NCBI RefSeq assembly: GCF_021043365.1
Contig: NZ_JAJNDU010000006.1
Location: 85,048-149,047, forward strand
DNA: 64,000 nt
Reading direction: 5' to 3'
Source of the DNA: Sphingomonas sp. IC-11
GTDB taxonomy: Bacteria; Pseudomonadota; Alphaproteobacteria; Sphingomonadales; Sphingomonadaceae
In this document: piece after piece, positions 1 through 7,998 of the stretch
Layout of the letters: every line of letters begins with the position of its first letter
How positions within the stretch are numbered: the first letter of the stretch is position 1
The notes under the pieces: generated by a model
The model's input: only the letters and a program-made list of their open reading frames with translations
The model's database searches: none
What the model was told of the DNA's origin: nothing
Made by a program: the position numbers and the translations under genes

Positions 1-137
1 TCCACAAGAAGGACGGCACGCGCGGCGACCAACTCGTCACACTGATGATCGATGTGCCCGCCAATGACGCTGCGCTTGCCAGCTTCGTGGAGGGCTGGTC
101 CGGCGGGGGGAACCCGCGCGCCGACATGGGCGTCTGA
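1..137 (+). CDS. DnaJ-type chaperone, C-terminal fragment
   Basis: Only the last 44 codons are inside the window, read in the frame starting at base 3 and ending at TGA 135-137. The segment KKDGTRGDQLVTLMIDVP matches the last beta-strands of the DnaJ substrate-binding C-terminal domain, which typically carries a KGxxGDLxVxL motif near its end. It ends with a short glycine-rich tail. The upstream part, including any J domain, is outside the window, so canonical DnaJ and a CbpA-like protein cannot be told apart. The next gene is co-directional and starts within about 25 bases. Confidence 0.7.
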   Translation, partial: HKKDGTRGDQLVTLMIDVPANDAALASFVEGWSGGGNPRADMGV

Positions 138-162
138 TCCCTATCACAAAGGGGCAGAGATC

Positions 163-1128
163 TTGAGCGACGAGACCGTCACGCTGACGCCCGAGGATCG
201 CAGGCATCACGGGCCGGCACGGGTGCGGCTTGATCGCCAGCTTGCCAAGGTGAAGCCGGGCAGTTTCGCCTATGAGGTTCTGAAACGGGCCGGCACGGGC
301 GTATACAACGACGGCTTCATTCATGCCGGCAACCTTGCCTATCTGGCGCTGATGACGGTGTTCCCGTTCTTCATTGTCGCGGCCGCCGTGCTTGCGGTGT
401 TTGGACAGAACCATGAGACACGCCAGGCGGTAGAGTCCTTCCTCCATGTCCTGCCGTCGGACGTGGCCGAGATTCTCCGAAAACCGATCGCGGACGTGCT
501 GGCGGCGCGCACCGGATCGCTGCTCTGGTTTGGCGCCTTCGTCGGCCTGTGGACAGTCGGCAGTTTCGTGGAAACCATCCGCGAGATCTTTCGCCGCGCT
601 TATGGCACCCGAAGCTCGCAATCGCTCTGGCGTGCGCGTCTCGGTCTCAGTCTTGGTATCGTTGCCTCGGTGATCGTCGCGCTGCTGTCATTCCTCGTGC
701 AGGGCATCCTCGTTGCCGCGGAACAGTTCATCTACCAGCTGCTTCCCTGGGCCCGCGACATTGCTGGCTGGATCGGCATCAGCCGCGCCATCCCGGGCCT
801 CGTCATGTTTGGCGCCCTGTACATGCTGTTCTACTTCGTCACGCCGTCGAAATACCGCTACTCGGACAGCCGCAAATGGCCCGGCGCGCTGTTCACCGCG
901 ATTTGGTGGGTCAGCATGACGGCGGGCCTCCCCTGGGCCCTGTCGAACCTCGGCGGCTACGACCTTACCTACGGCAGCCTCGCGGGCGTCGTGGTGATGC
1001 TGTTGTTTTTCTATCTCATCGGCCTCGGCATGGTGTTTGGCGCTCATCTTAACGCAGCACTGGCGGAACCCCCGGAGAACGGTCTAGAGGGGGCGCCCCC
1101 CGGGTCGGAAGCAAAGGCAGTGTTGTGA
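163..1128 (+). CDS. YihY/BrkB family inner-membrane protein
   Basis: A 321-residue multi-pass membrane protein of the YihY/virulence factor BrkB family; the molecular function of the family is unsettled. The early segment LAYLALMTVFPFF is the family hallmark, and about six hydrophobic stretches follow, ending in a polar C-terminal tail. I chose TTG 163 because it follows a purine-rich AAAGGGGCAGAG and because the frame upstream of it overlaps the end of the DnaJ-type gene and reads as non-family sequence. An in-frame ATG at 52 would extend the protein into that overlap and is less likely. The stop overlaps the fabI start by four bases. Confidence 0.8.
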   Translation: MSDETVTLTPEDRRHHGPARVRLDRQLAKVKPGSFAYEVLKRAGTGVYNDGFIHAGNLAYLALMTVFPFFIVAAAVLAVFGQNHETRQAVESFLHVLPSDVAEILRKPIADVLAARTGSLLWFGAFVGLWTVGSFVETIREIFRRAYGTRSSQSLWRARLGLSLGIVASVIVALLSFLVQGILVAAEQFIYQLLPWARDIAGWIGISRAIPGLVMFGALYMLFYFVTPSKYRYSDSRKWPGALFTAIWWVSMTAGLPWALSNLGGYDLTYGSLAGVVVMLLFFYLIGLGMVFGAHLNAALAEPPENGLEGAPPGSEAKAVL

Positions 1129-1928
1129 ACGCATTGATGGCAGGCAAACGCGGGCTCATCATGGGGCTCGCCAACGACAAGTCACTGGCCTGGGGCATTG
1201 CCAAGAAGCTGTCGGAGGCGGGCGCGGAGCTGGCGTTCAGCTATCAAGGCGAGGCGATGGAAAAGCGCGTGCGCCCGCTCGCCGAACAACTCGGCACACC
1301 ACACCTGTTCGATTGCGACGTCAGCGACATGGCCGCACTGGACGCCACGTTCGCCAAGCTGGCCGAAACCTGGCCAACCATTGACTTTGTCGTCCACGCC
1401 ATCGGCTTTTCGGACAAGAACGAGCTGCGCGGGCGCTTTGTCGACACCAGCCTCGACAACTTCCTGATGACGATGAACATCAGCGTCTATTCGTTCGTGG
1501 CGGTAGCGCAGCGGGCAGCGAAGATGATGCGGGAGGGCGGCAGCCTGCTGACCCTGAGCTACTATGGCGCCGAAAAGGTGATCCCGCACTACAATGTGAT
1601 GGGCCTTGCCAAGGCAGCACTGGAAACCAGCGTCCAGTATCTGGCGGTCGATCTCGGTCGCGACAATATCCGGGTCAACGCCATCTCGGCCGGCCCGATC
1701 AAGACGCTGGCGGCCAGCGGGATCGGCGATTTCCGCCTGATCCTGAAGTGGAACGAGCTGAACTCGCCGCTGAAGCGCAATGTCACGATCGAGGATGTCG
1801 GCGGCGCGGGCCTCTACATGCTCAGCGATCTCGCCAGCGGCGTGACCGGCGAGGTTCACCACGTCGACGCCGGCTACAACGTCATCGGCATGAAAGCGGA
1901 GGACGCGCCGGACATCGCGCTGGCCTGA
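1125..1928 (+). CDS. fabI: Enoyl-[acyl-carrier-protein] reductase (NADH)
   Basis: FabI reduces trans-2-enoyl-ACP in the last step of each fatty-acid elongation cycle, in the cytoplasm. The 267-residue protein has the FabI-type dinucleotide-binding start GLANDKSLAWGIA and the catalytic block with Tyr146, Tyr156 and Lys163, matching the E. coli FabI numbering (GAEKVIPHYNVMGLAK). Length is normal for the family. The GTG start overlaps the stop of the yihY-like gene as GTGA, so translation is probably coupled. An internal ATG four codons on is an alternative start. FabI is the triclosan and diazaborine target; no resistance inference is made. Confidence 0.96.
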   Translation: MNALMAGKRGLIMGLANDKSLAWGIAKKLSEAGAELAFSYQGEAMEKRVRPLAEQLGTPHLFDCDVSDMAALDATFAKLAETWPTIDFVVHAIGFSDKNELRGRFVDTSLDNFLMTMNISVYSFVAVAQRAAKMMREGGSLLTLSYYGAEKVIPHYNVMGLAKAALETSVQYLAVDLGRDNIRVNAISAGPIKTLAASGIGDFRLILKWNELNSPLKRNVTIEDVGGAGLYMLSDLASGVTGEVHHVDAGYNVIGMKAEDAPDIALA

Positions 1929-1932
1929 CCGG

Positions 1933-2457
1933 ATGGCCATCGCGATCCGCCCCGCGGGTGCGGCCGACGTCGCTGCCATCGACGGGCTGCTACGGACCAG
2001 CTTTGCCGAGCCTGCAGAGGCCGATCTCGTTCGCGAGCTCTGCATCGCCGGCGATATGGTCCTGACGCTCGTTGCGGATGACGAGGATAGCGGTGCTATC
2101 GTTGGCGCCATCGTCTTCAGCCGCATGGAAGTGACGGTCGGTGGTCAGGCTGTTCCCGCGGTCGCGCTGGCGCCGCTTGCCGTTGCACCTGCTTATCGCC
2201 GCCAGGGCGTTGCCGACGCGCTGGTCCACGCCGCGCATGAGCGGCTGGAATCCGTCGGCGTGGTGCTCAGCTTCGTGCTCGGCGATCCCGAATTCTACGG
2301 GCGGTTCGGCTATGATCCCGCCGTCGCTCGAAACTTCGACTCGCCCTATTCCGGTGAATATTTCATGGCCCTGCCGCTACAGGGTGGCTTGGTGCCATGC
2401 GGCGTTCGTGAAGCCGCCCGGCACGCGCCTGCTTTTTCGCGCTTGGGGGCAGCATGA
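1933..2457 (+). CDS. GNAT family N-acetyltransferase (YhbS-like)
   Basis: A 174-residue single-domain GNAT protein. The acetyl-CoA-binding motif lies at about residues 84-95 ([12 protein letters not shown]), and the C-terminal half has the FYGRFGYDP segment typical of YhbS-type acetyltransferases. The acceptor substrate is unknown. It starts five bases after the fabI stop, and its own stop overlaps the aroC start as ATGA, so the gene sits inside a fabI-GNAT-aroC transcription unit. Confidence 0.88.
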   Translation: MAIAIRPAGAADVAAIDGLLRTSFAEPAEADLVRELCIAGDMVLTLVADDEDSGAIVGAIVFSRMEVTVGGQAVPAVALAPLAVAPAYRRQGVADALVHAAHERLESVGVVLSFVLGDPEFYGRFGYDPAVARNFDSPYSGEYFMALPLQGGLVPCGVREAARHAPAFSRLGAA

Positions 2458-3521
2458 GTTTCAACACGTTCGGCCGCGTCTTCCGCTTCACCACCTGGGG
2501 TGAATCACACGGCCCTGCACTGGGCGCGGTTGTGGATGGTTGCCCACCAGGGATTTCGCTGACCGAAGCGGACATCCAGCCGTGGCTGGACAAGAGGCGT
2601 CCAGGCACGTCGCGCTTCACCACGCAGCGGCGTGAGCCCGATCAGGTGCGCATCCTGTCCGGCGTTTTCGAGGGCCGCACCACCGGCACTCCGATCAGCC
2701 TGATGATCGAGAATGTCGACCAGCGGTCGAAGGATTATTCGGAAGTCGCCCAAGCCTATCGCCCGGGTCACGCCGATTACGCCTATGACGCAAAGTACGG
2801 CTTTCGCGATTACCGCGGCGGCGGGCGCTCCTCCGCGCGTGAAACGGCGGCCCGGGTTGCCGCGGGCGCAGTGGCACGGGCGGTGATCCCCGGCGTCAGG
2901 ATCCGCGCGTGGGTGGAGGCAATCGGCGGCGACGCGATCGATCCCGCCGCGTTCGACGATGACCAGATCGACGCCAACCCCTTCTTCTGCCCAGACGCAG
3001 CCGCCGCTGCCCGCTGGGAGGAACAGGTGGATGCCGCCCGCAAGGCCGGATCGTCGCTTGGTGCCGTCGTCGCCTGCGAAGCGACTGGCGTGCCGGCAGG
3101 CTGGGGGGCGCCGCTTTATGCCAAGCTCGACAGCGAGCTCGCGGCAGCAATCATGTCGATCAATGCGGTAAAGGGCGTGGAGATCGGCGACGGCTTTGCC
3201 GCCGCGGCGCTGCGCGGGGAGGAAAACGCCGATCCCATGCGTCCCGGCGCAAATGGTCCCGCATTTCTTGCCAACCACGCCGGCGGCATCGCAGGCGGTA
3301 TCGCGACCGGGCAGCCCATCCGAGTTCGAGCCGCGTTCAAGCCCACGAGTTCGATCCTGACGCCGGTGCAAACCATATCGCGAACGGGCGAGGCCACCGA
3401 AATTGCAACGCGTGGACGTCACGATCCTTGTGTCGGCATCCGCGGTGTTCCCGTGGTTGAGGCAATGATGGCACTGGTGCTCGCCGATCAATTCCTGCTT
3501 CATCGCGCACAATGCGGATGA
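2454..3521 (+). CDS. aroC: Chorismate synthase
   Basis: Converts 5-enolpyruvylshikimate 3-phosphate to chorismate using reduced FMN, the last step of the shikimate pathway. The 355-residue protein is full length. The first signature [18 protein letters not shown] is near residue 13, and the arginine-rich FMN/substrate block [14 protein letters not shown] is near residue 123. The C-terminal half contains the [17 protein letters not shown] motif. The ATG overlaps the previous stop. It is the last gene of the fabI-linked unit; a 139-base gap follows. Confidence 0.97.
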   Translation: MSFNTFGRVFRFTTWGESHGPALGAVVDGCPPGISLTEADIQPWLDKRRPGTSRFTTQRREPDQVRILSGVFEGRTTGTPISLMIENVDQRSKDYSEVAQAYRPGHADYAYDAKYGFRDYRGGGRSSARETAARVAAGAVARAVIPGVRIRAWVEAIGGDAIDPAAFDDDQIDANPFFCPDAAAAARWEEQVDAARKAGSSLGAVVACEATGVPAGWGAPLYAKLDSELAAAIMSINAVKGVEIGDGFAAAALRGEENADPMRPGANGPAFLANHAGGIAGGIATGQPIRVRAAFKPTSSILTPVQTISRTGEATEIATRGRHDPCVGIRGVPVVEAMMALVLADQFLLHRAQCG

Positions 3522-3620
3522 ACAGGGCCCTCGAAATATGCTCTCTATTTTGATTCTGATCTTGAGATGAAACGAGCCTGATTGGAGACGACTGGGCGAA
3601 CCTTTCCCGTCGCCGCGCAT

Positions 3621-3660
3621 TTTACTCCTACAAGTTTCAGACTTCTCATAGGAGAGTAAA
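3621..3660 (+). promoter_or_regulatory. 5'-leader hairpin that masks a ribosome-binding site
   Basis: Bases 3621-3630 (TTTACTCCTA) can pair with 3649-3660 (TAGGAGAGTAAA), giving ten pairs with a two-base bulge. The pairing takes up the AGGAG Shine-Dalgarno directly before ATG 3661. A small inner stem AAGT/ACTT (3632-3635 with 3641-3644) extends the hairpin. This is the layout of a translational switch such as an RNA thermometer, but no family such as ROSE or fourU is clearly matched. Function is inferred. Confidence 0.45.
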
Positions 3661-3957
3661 ATGAAGACCTTTGGTCTTATTGCCGCCGCGGCGCTGGCGC
3701 TTCCGGGCGCAGCGCTGGCCCAGTCTACCACTAGCTCGCCGTCGCAGTCGACGACCACAGCCCCGGCAGGTACCGCGACTGACTCCACGCTTTCGACGCA
3801 GGATCCGACGACCGGCACCTCGTCATCGACGCGCTCGCCAAGTACGGCTCCTTCGTCGACACAGCCGAGCAGCGATCTGAATGATCCAAGTGCTGACAGC
3901 ACGGCGAGCCCAACCTCGCCGTCGACCACCACACCTACGGTCCCGCCACACCGCTAA
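3661..3957 (+). CDS. Small secreted Ser/Thr/Pro-rich protein
   Basis: A 98-residue protein with a clear Sec signal peptide (MKTFGLIAAAALALPGAALA, cleavage after about residue 20, AxA-Q). The rest is almost entirely Ser, Thr, Pro, Asp and Ala and is predicted disordered, with no recognisable domain. Such proteins are poorly conserved and have no assigned function. A strong SD (AGGAG) precedes the ATG but is sequestered in a possible leader hairpin. A good rho-independent terminator follows, so the gene is probably monocistronic. Confidence 0.65.
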   Translation: MKTFGLIAAAALALPGAALAQSTTSSPSQSTTTAPAGTATDSTLSTQDPTTGTSSSTRSPSTAPSSTQPSSDLNDPSADSTASPTSPSTTTPTVPPHR

Positions 3958-3979
3958 GACAGTTACTACGGGGCGGAAG

Positions 3980-4011
3980 CCCGGCAGCCCAGCTGCCGGG
4001 TTTTCATTTTT
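3980..4011 (+). terminator. Rho-independent terminator
   Basis: Perfect eight-base stem CCCGGCAG (3980-3987) and CTGCCGGG (3993-4000) with a five-base loop, extended by AAG/TTT pairs and followed by TTTTCATTTTT. It lies 23 bases after the stop of the Ser/Thr-rich gene and is the clearest terminator in the window. Confidence 0.9.
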
Positions 4012-4047
4012 GTGCTATCATCGCCGAGAATCAGAGGGAGATGAGCC

Positions 4048-4380
4048 ATGCGCCTCGCCGTCCTGGTCGCCGTCGCCGCTTTCGTCAGCGGTAATGCCGC
4101 CGCCCAGGTTGCCGATCGCCTCTCCCGTGGGATGGAGCCGAACGCGATCGCTCGGTCGCTCAGTTCCGGCGGTGCGATGCGGAGCCAATCTCAGTCAGCA
4201 AGTCCGGCCGAGGTCGATCGATTGCGCGCTGAACAGGCTGCGCGCGATGCCGCTGCACGCCGCGCACCGCCGACCACATCGACCCTGATCGACGGTCCCG
4301 CCGGCGTTCAGCGGCTCGGCTCGGGTGCGGCGCCGGCTCCTTCGGCTTCGCCACCCACGATCGTTTCTCAACCGAGATAG
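4048..4380 (+). CDS. Small secreted protein of unknown function
   Basis: A 110-residue protein with a signal peptide (MRLAVLVAVAAFVSGNAAAQ, cleavage about residue 19). The mature part has a short charged helical segment around AEVDRLRAEQAARDAAARR and a Pro/Ala/Ser-rich end. No family is recognised. SD AGAGGGAGA is well placed before ATG 4048. The next small secreted gene starts 13 bases after its stop, and both begin with MRLA, so the two are probably one operon. Confidence 0.6.
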   Translation: MRLAVLVAVAAFVSGNAAAQVADRLSRGMEPNAIARSLSSGGAMRSQSQSASPAEVDRLRAEQAARDAAARRAPPTTSTLIDGPAGVQRLGSGAAPAPSASPPTIVSQPR

Positions 4381-4393
4381 AGGGTCACTCACC

Positions 4394-4612
4394 ATGCGCC
4401 TCGCTACCACTATCAGTGCTGCGCTGATCGCGCTGTCCACCGCCGCACTCGCCCAGGTTTCGGATCCCTCGCCACCTCCGGAGGGCAACATCATGGACAA
4501 CGCCAGCGGCCCGGGCAACGCAACCATGCCGGTTCCAGGAACCGACAGTAACGATCCCAGCCGCAACATGCTGAGTAACTCGGCCTCGCCGCCGCCGACC
4601 GAGCCGAAATAA
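4394..4612 (+). CDS. Tiny secreted Pro/Ser/Asn-rich protein
   Basis: A 72-residue protein starting at ATG 4394. It has a signal peptide (MRLATTISAALIALSTAALA, then Q) and a short disordered mature part rich in Pro, Ser, Asn and Gly. No domain is recognised. It follows the 110-residue secreted protein by 13 bases and is probably co-transcribed with it. The in-frame sequence upstream of this ATG belongs to the preceding gene's region and is not used. Confidence 0.55.
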   Translation: MRLATTISAALIALSTAALAQVSDPSPPPEGNIMDNASGPGNATMPVPGTDSNDPSRNMLSNSASPPPTEPK

Positions 4613-4699
4613 GGCATTACGTGTTAACCCTGTTCCGTCCAACTATCGGACACTGCTGAATTCACCCGAGAAATCGCGCGACCGATTGCCTAGATGCGC

Positions 4700-4727
4700 T
4701 CGCGCGCGGCGCTTTTGCCGCGCGCGA
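4700..4727 (+). promoter_or_regulatory. GC-rich leader hairpin upstream of cell-wall hydrolase
   Basis: A perfect 11-base stem, TCGCGCGCGGC (4700-4710) with GCCGCGCGCGA (4717-4727), and a six-base loop GCTTTT. It ends one base before the purine-rich SD (4728-4737) of the hydrolase gene starting at 4743. There is no U-tract, so it looks like a 5'-leader structure that could affect ribosome access or mRNA stability rather than a terminator. Confidence 0.5.
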
Positions 4728-4742
4728 AGGGGGAGGGTGGCC

Positions 4743-5768
4743 ATGACGATCGCGCTGCATCCCAGCGAACGCGCTGCGCGGCGCCGATTGAGCGGCCCGG
4801 CGCGTCGGCGTGCCTGGTATCAGGCCGCCCGCATCGCTGCGCCGATCGTCGCTGTTATTGCAGGCGTGGTGTTTGCTACCCTGAACTTGTTTGACTGGCC
4901 TACAGCCGCCGCATCCAATCGCCCCTTCCTGTCGTCAGAAACCACGCTCCAACCAAGTAGCCGCGATCCGGAGGCCCTTGCCTCGCCGGGTGATGGCACG
5001 ACCGGCACCGCGCCGCTGCCTCCGCTCCCCGCCGCGCTGCGCGGGCTGTCTGACACGCTTGCGACCGGCGTTGTGCCGGCTCGGCCGTTCGCCATGCGCG
5101 GCGCGTCCGCCCAGGATCGCAGCCGCGCGCTCGAATGTCTTGCCGCAGCAATCTATTACGAGGCCGCTTCCGAGGCTGAGGACGGGCAACGCGCCGTGGC
5201 TCAAGTGGTGCTCAACCGCGTCCGCCACCCAGCCTTCCCGGCAACAGTGTGCGGCGTCGTCTACCAGGGTGCGGAGCGGGCGAGCGGATGCCAGTTCAGC
5301 TTCGCCTGTGACGGCGCGATGGCGCGCGTTCCTGCCCGCGCAGCTTGGGCTCGTGCCACCCGGACAGCAGCGGCCGCACTGGCAGGCTATGTCTTTGCCC
5401 CAGTCGGCCTGGCCACCCATTACCATACTTACGCCGTCACCCCGACGTGGAACCGCTCGCTGGTGATGACCGACGCCATCGGCGCGCATTTCTTCCATCG
5501 TTGGAAGGGCGTTTGGGGTACCTCTGCTGCCTTTCATCAGGCCTATGCTGGTCACGAGCCCGTGCCGGGGCCGCCGTCGCGCACCGTCGATCCGGTGATC
5601 GCATTGAACCGCGCCGTGGCTGTCGCGCCGCCGCTCCCCGCAGCAAACGAGGTCCAGCCGCACCCTGCGGAGAATAGCGCGCCCCTGCCGCCACCCCCGT
5701 CTCAGGACAACCTGCCGGAATCGCAAATTCTCGATCGCTGGAAGGACAGCGGCAAGCCCTTGCGCTGA
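4743..5768 (+). CDS. Cell wall hydrolase, SleB/CwlJ-like (Hydrolase_2)
   Basis: A 341-residue protein with an N-terminal transmembrane anchor at about residues 29-49 (AAPIVAVIAGVVFATLNLF), a Pro-rich linker and a Hydrolase_2 (SleB) domain at about residues 125-250. The catalytic Glu is expected in the segment LAAAIYYEAASEAEDGQRAV; other family features are VVLNRVRHPAFP and ATHYHTYAV. SleB-type enzymes are lytic transglycosylases that cut the peptidoglycan glycan strand. The anchor suggests a periplasmic enzyme attached to the inner membrane. ATG 4743 is chosen for its strong SD (GGGGGAGGG); the earlier in-frame ATG 4686 reads through the GC hairpin. Confidence 0.85.
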   Translation: MTIALHPSERAARRRLSGPARRRAWYQAARIAAPIVAVIAGVVFATLNLFDWPTAAASNRPFLSSETTLQPSSRDPEALASPGDGTTGTAPLPPLPAALRGLSDTLATGVVPARPFAMRGASAQDRSRALECLAAAIYYEAASEAEDGQRAVAQVVLNRVRHPAFPATVCGVVYQGAERASGCQFSFACDGAMARVPARAAWARATRTAAAALAGYVFAPVGLATHYHTYAVTPTWNRSLVMTDAIGAHFFHRWKGVWGTSAAFHQAYAGHEPVPGPPSRTVDPVIALNRAVAVAPPLPAANEVQPHPAENSAPLPPPPSQDNLPESQILDRWKDSGKPLR

Positions 5769-5951
5769 TCCGCCGCGCTGCCGACCATCACGCACGTTCT
5801 GCCGTGGCTATGGCCTTGGGGGCCGTGGCAGATCGACGGGCCGCCGACTTGGGGCGAACGCCTCAGCCAAGCCCTATGCGCGCTTCCGAACCGCAGACAT
5901 TAGTGTTGGGGGCGACTTCGTACTCTAATCGTCCGTGGAGCAGCGCAGCGG

Positions 5952-6587
5952 TTATTCCATTCCGATACGAATTGCCGCCGCACTGACGAACGGCGCCCCC
6001 GCGACCAGCAGAAGGCTGACGGCCCCGAGCAGCTTCAACCCGCCCATACCGCTCTCGATGGCGCCCGCGCCGAAGATCAGCAGCGGAATGGCGAGCGGCA
6101 GCAGCACCAGCCCGGCGATTGCCCCGGCTCCCCGCAGCCCGGCGGTAAGCGCGCCTGTCGCCACCGCCAGCGCGGCCAGCCCCGGCGTGCCAATAGCCAG
6201 CCCGGCCATTATCGCCAGGATCGTCGGGCCATCCAGCCCCAGCAGCGCGGCCGATAGCAGCGCCGCGCCCATCACCGGCGGAGCGAAGGCGAGCCAATGA
6301 CCGGCCATCTTGGCCGCTGCCACGATCGGCAGCGGATGTCCGCGCACCGCCAGTTGATCGAACACTCCCGTTTCCAGATCCGGCCCGATCAGCCGCTCCA
6401 CGGGCAGGAGCGCCGCCAGCAACGTCGCCGCCCAGATCACACCGCCGCCGACCCTGGCCAACAGCTTGGCATCAGGTCCGATTGCAAAGGGAAACAGGAT
6501 GGCGACAAGCAGAAAGAAGCCAAGCGTCAGCGTGGCTCCCCCGCCTGTATAGCCGCGACGAACGTCGCGCAGGATCAGGGCGATCAT
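5952..6587 (-). CDS. ccmB: Heme exporter protein CcmB
   Basis: Membrane subunit of the CcmABCD system for cytochrome c maturation, which drives release of heme-loaded CcmE in the periplasm. The 211 residues form about six hydrophobic helices, starting with the typical MIALILRDVRRGYTGGG and including the conserved FDQLAVRGHPL segment. It overlaps ccmA by four bases and is last in the metallopeptidase-ccmA-ccmB unit. ccmC, ccmD and ccmE are not in the window. Confidence 0.93.
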   Translation of the reverse strand: MIALILRDVRRGYTGGGATLTLGFFLLVAILFPFAIGPDAKLLARVGGGVIWAATLLAALLPVERLIGPDLETGVFDQLAVRGHPLPIVAAAKMAGHWLAFAPPVMGAALLSAALLGLDGPTILAIMAGLAIGTPGLAALAVATGALTAGLRGAGAIAGLVLLPLAIPLLIFGAGAIESGMGGLKLLGAVSLLLVAGAPFVSAAAIRIGME

Positions 6588-7186
6588 GCCACCTCCGCGC
6601 GAAAAAGGGCGAGATCGATCGTGGCCGCGCCGGGCAGGTCCAGCGGTTGGTGGGTGGCGATCATCGCGATGCCGCCTCCGCTTCGATGCCGCGCCACCGC
6701 TGCTTCGAGCAACGCCACCGAGGCGCTGTCCAGCCCGGTCGCGGGTTCATCCAGCAGCCACAGGTCGGCACCGCTGGCGATTACCCGCGCGAGCGCAGCT
6801 CGTCTGCGCTGCCCCGTTGACAGCAACCGCACCGGCACGTCAGCGAGATCCTGCAGCGCCACATCCGCCAATGCGGCGGCAACCCTCGCGTGCTCGTCGG
6901 CCGACCCGTCGAGCTTCGCCCAGATATTCAGCGCAGCGCCTAGCAAGCGATCGCCGTCCAGTGCGCTTGCCTCGCCCAGCAGCGCGATCCGCCCGGTAAC
7001 CTGCACGTCTCCCGCAAATGGCGACAGCAGGCCTGCGATCATGCGCAACAGGCTCGATTTGCCGCAGCCGTTCGCGCCCGTTACCACCAGCGCGCCGCCC
7101 GCGCTGGCGTTCAGCGACAGACCCGTGAACAACAGCCGTCCGCCACGTCGGCAGGCTACATTTGTCAGCGCCAGTGCCGGGCTCAA
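6584..7186 (-). CDS. ccmA: Heme ABC exporter ATP-binding protein CcmA
   Basis: ATPase partner of CcmB in cytochrome c biogenesis, on the cytoplasmic face. The 200-residue protein has Walker A GANGCGKSS, an ABC signature in the form LSTGQRRRAALARV and Walker B LWLLDEPATGLD. The short length is normal for CcmA. It overlaps the metallopeptidase stop and the ccmB start by four bases on each side. Confidence 0.95.
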   Translation of the reverse strand: MSPALALTNVACRRGGRLLFTGLSLNASAGGALVVTGANGCGKSSLLRMIAGLLSPFAGDVQVTGRIALLGEASALDGDRLLGAALNIWAKLDGSADEHARVAAALADVALQDLADVPVRLLSTGQRRRAALARVIASGADLWLLDEPATGLDSASVALLEAAVARHRSGGGIAMIATHQPLDLPGAATIDLALFRAEVA

Positions 7187-7593
7187 TCGGCCACCGCGTC
7201 CTCTAGCGCGTGCATGTCCTCATCACTCAGCCCGAAATGATGGCCGATCTCGTGGATGGTGACATGCGCCACCAGATCATCGAGCCGGACGCCGGTTTCG
7301 CACCATTCCGCCAGGATTGCTTGCCGATACAGATGGATGCGGTCGGGCATCGCCCCTGAATCGAAAGCTGATTTCTCCCCGATCGGACGGCCGTGATAGA
7401 CACCGGTCAGCTCCAACGGATGCTCCAGCCCAACGCTGGCGAGCGTCTCGACATCCGCCTCCTCCTCCACCAGCAGCACAACATCGCCCAGATGCGCGCG
7501 AAACGCCTCTGGCAGGCGCTCGATCACGTGCCGCGCATGTCGCTCGATCGCCGCCAGGGAGGGCGGTTCGCCGGGAAGGTCTTGTCCGCTCAT
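7183..7593 (-). CDS. Small zincin-like metallopeptidase
   Basis: A 136-residue protein of the short metallopeptidase family common next to ccm and other genes in alphaproteobacteria. The zinc motif HEIGHHFGLSD (HExxHxxGxxD form) is near the C-terminus, and the middle contains LTGVYHGRPI, typical of this family. The substrate is unknown. The ATG at 7593 begins MSGQDLP; an upstream ATG at 7623 would add ten residues. It is first in the ccmA-ccmB operon, with a four-base overlap. Confidence 0.82.
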   Translation of the reverse strand: MSGQDLPGEPPSLAAIERHARHVIERLPEAFRAHLGDVVLLVEEEADVETLASVGLEHPLELTGVYHGRPIGEKSAFDSGAMPDRIHLYRQAILAEWCETGVRLDDLVAHVTIHEIGHHFGLSDEDMHALEDAVAD

Positions 7594-7652
7594 CGCTACC
7601 GCCATAGGCGTTGCGCCTCCCACGCGACAAGCTTGTCGGAAGGATAGAAACT

Positions 7653-7946
7653 GTGGTCGATCAACTGAGCGAAGCCGAACGGGCCGATGCGCTCGATAGC
7701 CTGCCCGATTGGGATTATGACGAAGGGCGCGATGCGATCACCCGCACCATCGTGTTCACCGATTTCGCGGAAGCGTTCGGCTTTATGACGCAGGTCGCGC
7801 TGATCGCCGAGCGGGCGGATCATCATCCGGAGTGGACCAACGTCTGGAATCGTGTCGAAATCACGCTGACGACGCACGACGCGGGCGGTCTGTCCGAACG
7901 CGACGTGGAGCTCGCTGCCGCTATTGATTCTATCCTGGACGGCTGA
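7653..7946 (+). CDS. phhB: 4a-hydroxytetrahydrobiopterin (pterin-4a-carbinolamine) dehydratase
   Basis: Dehydrates 4a-hydroxytetrahydropterin, recycling the cofactor of aromatic amino-acid hydroxylases. From GTG 7653 the protein is 97 residues, the usual family length, and has the active-site motif ADHHPEW followed by [19 protein letters not shown]. The GTG is preceded by GGAAGGA at good spacing. Longer in-frame starts would overlap the promoter of the divergent metallopeptidase operon. No phenylalanine hydroxylase is visible in the window. Confidence 0.93.
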   Translation: MVDQLSEAERADALDSLPDWDYDEGRDAITRTIVFTDFAEAFGFMTQVALIAERADHHPEWTNVWNRVEITLTTHDAGGLSERDVELAAAIDSILDG

Positions 7947-7998
7947 TCGACGTCATCACCCCGCTTTGCCGGCCACCCGCGGGGCTGTGCCCGGCGGC

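Noticed and set aside
3585..3620. GAACC...CATTT resembling an EcfG stress promoter
   Set aside because: The -35 is not GGAAC and there is no CGTT at the required spacing.
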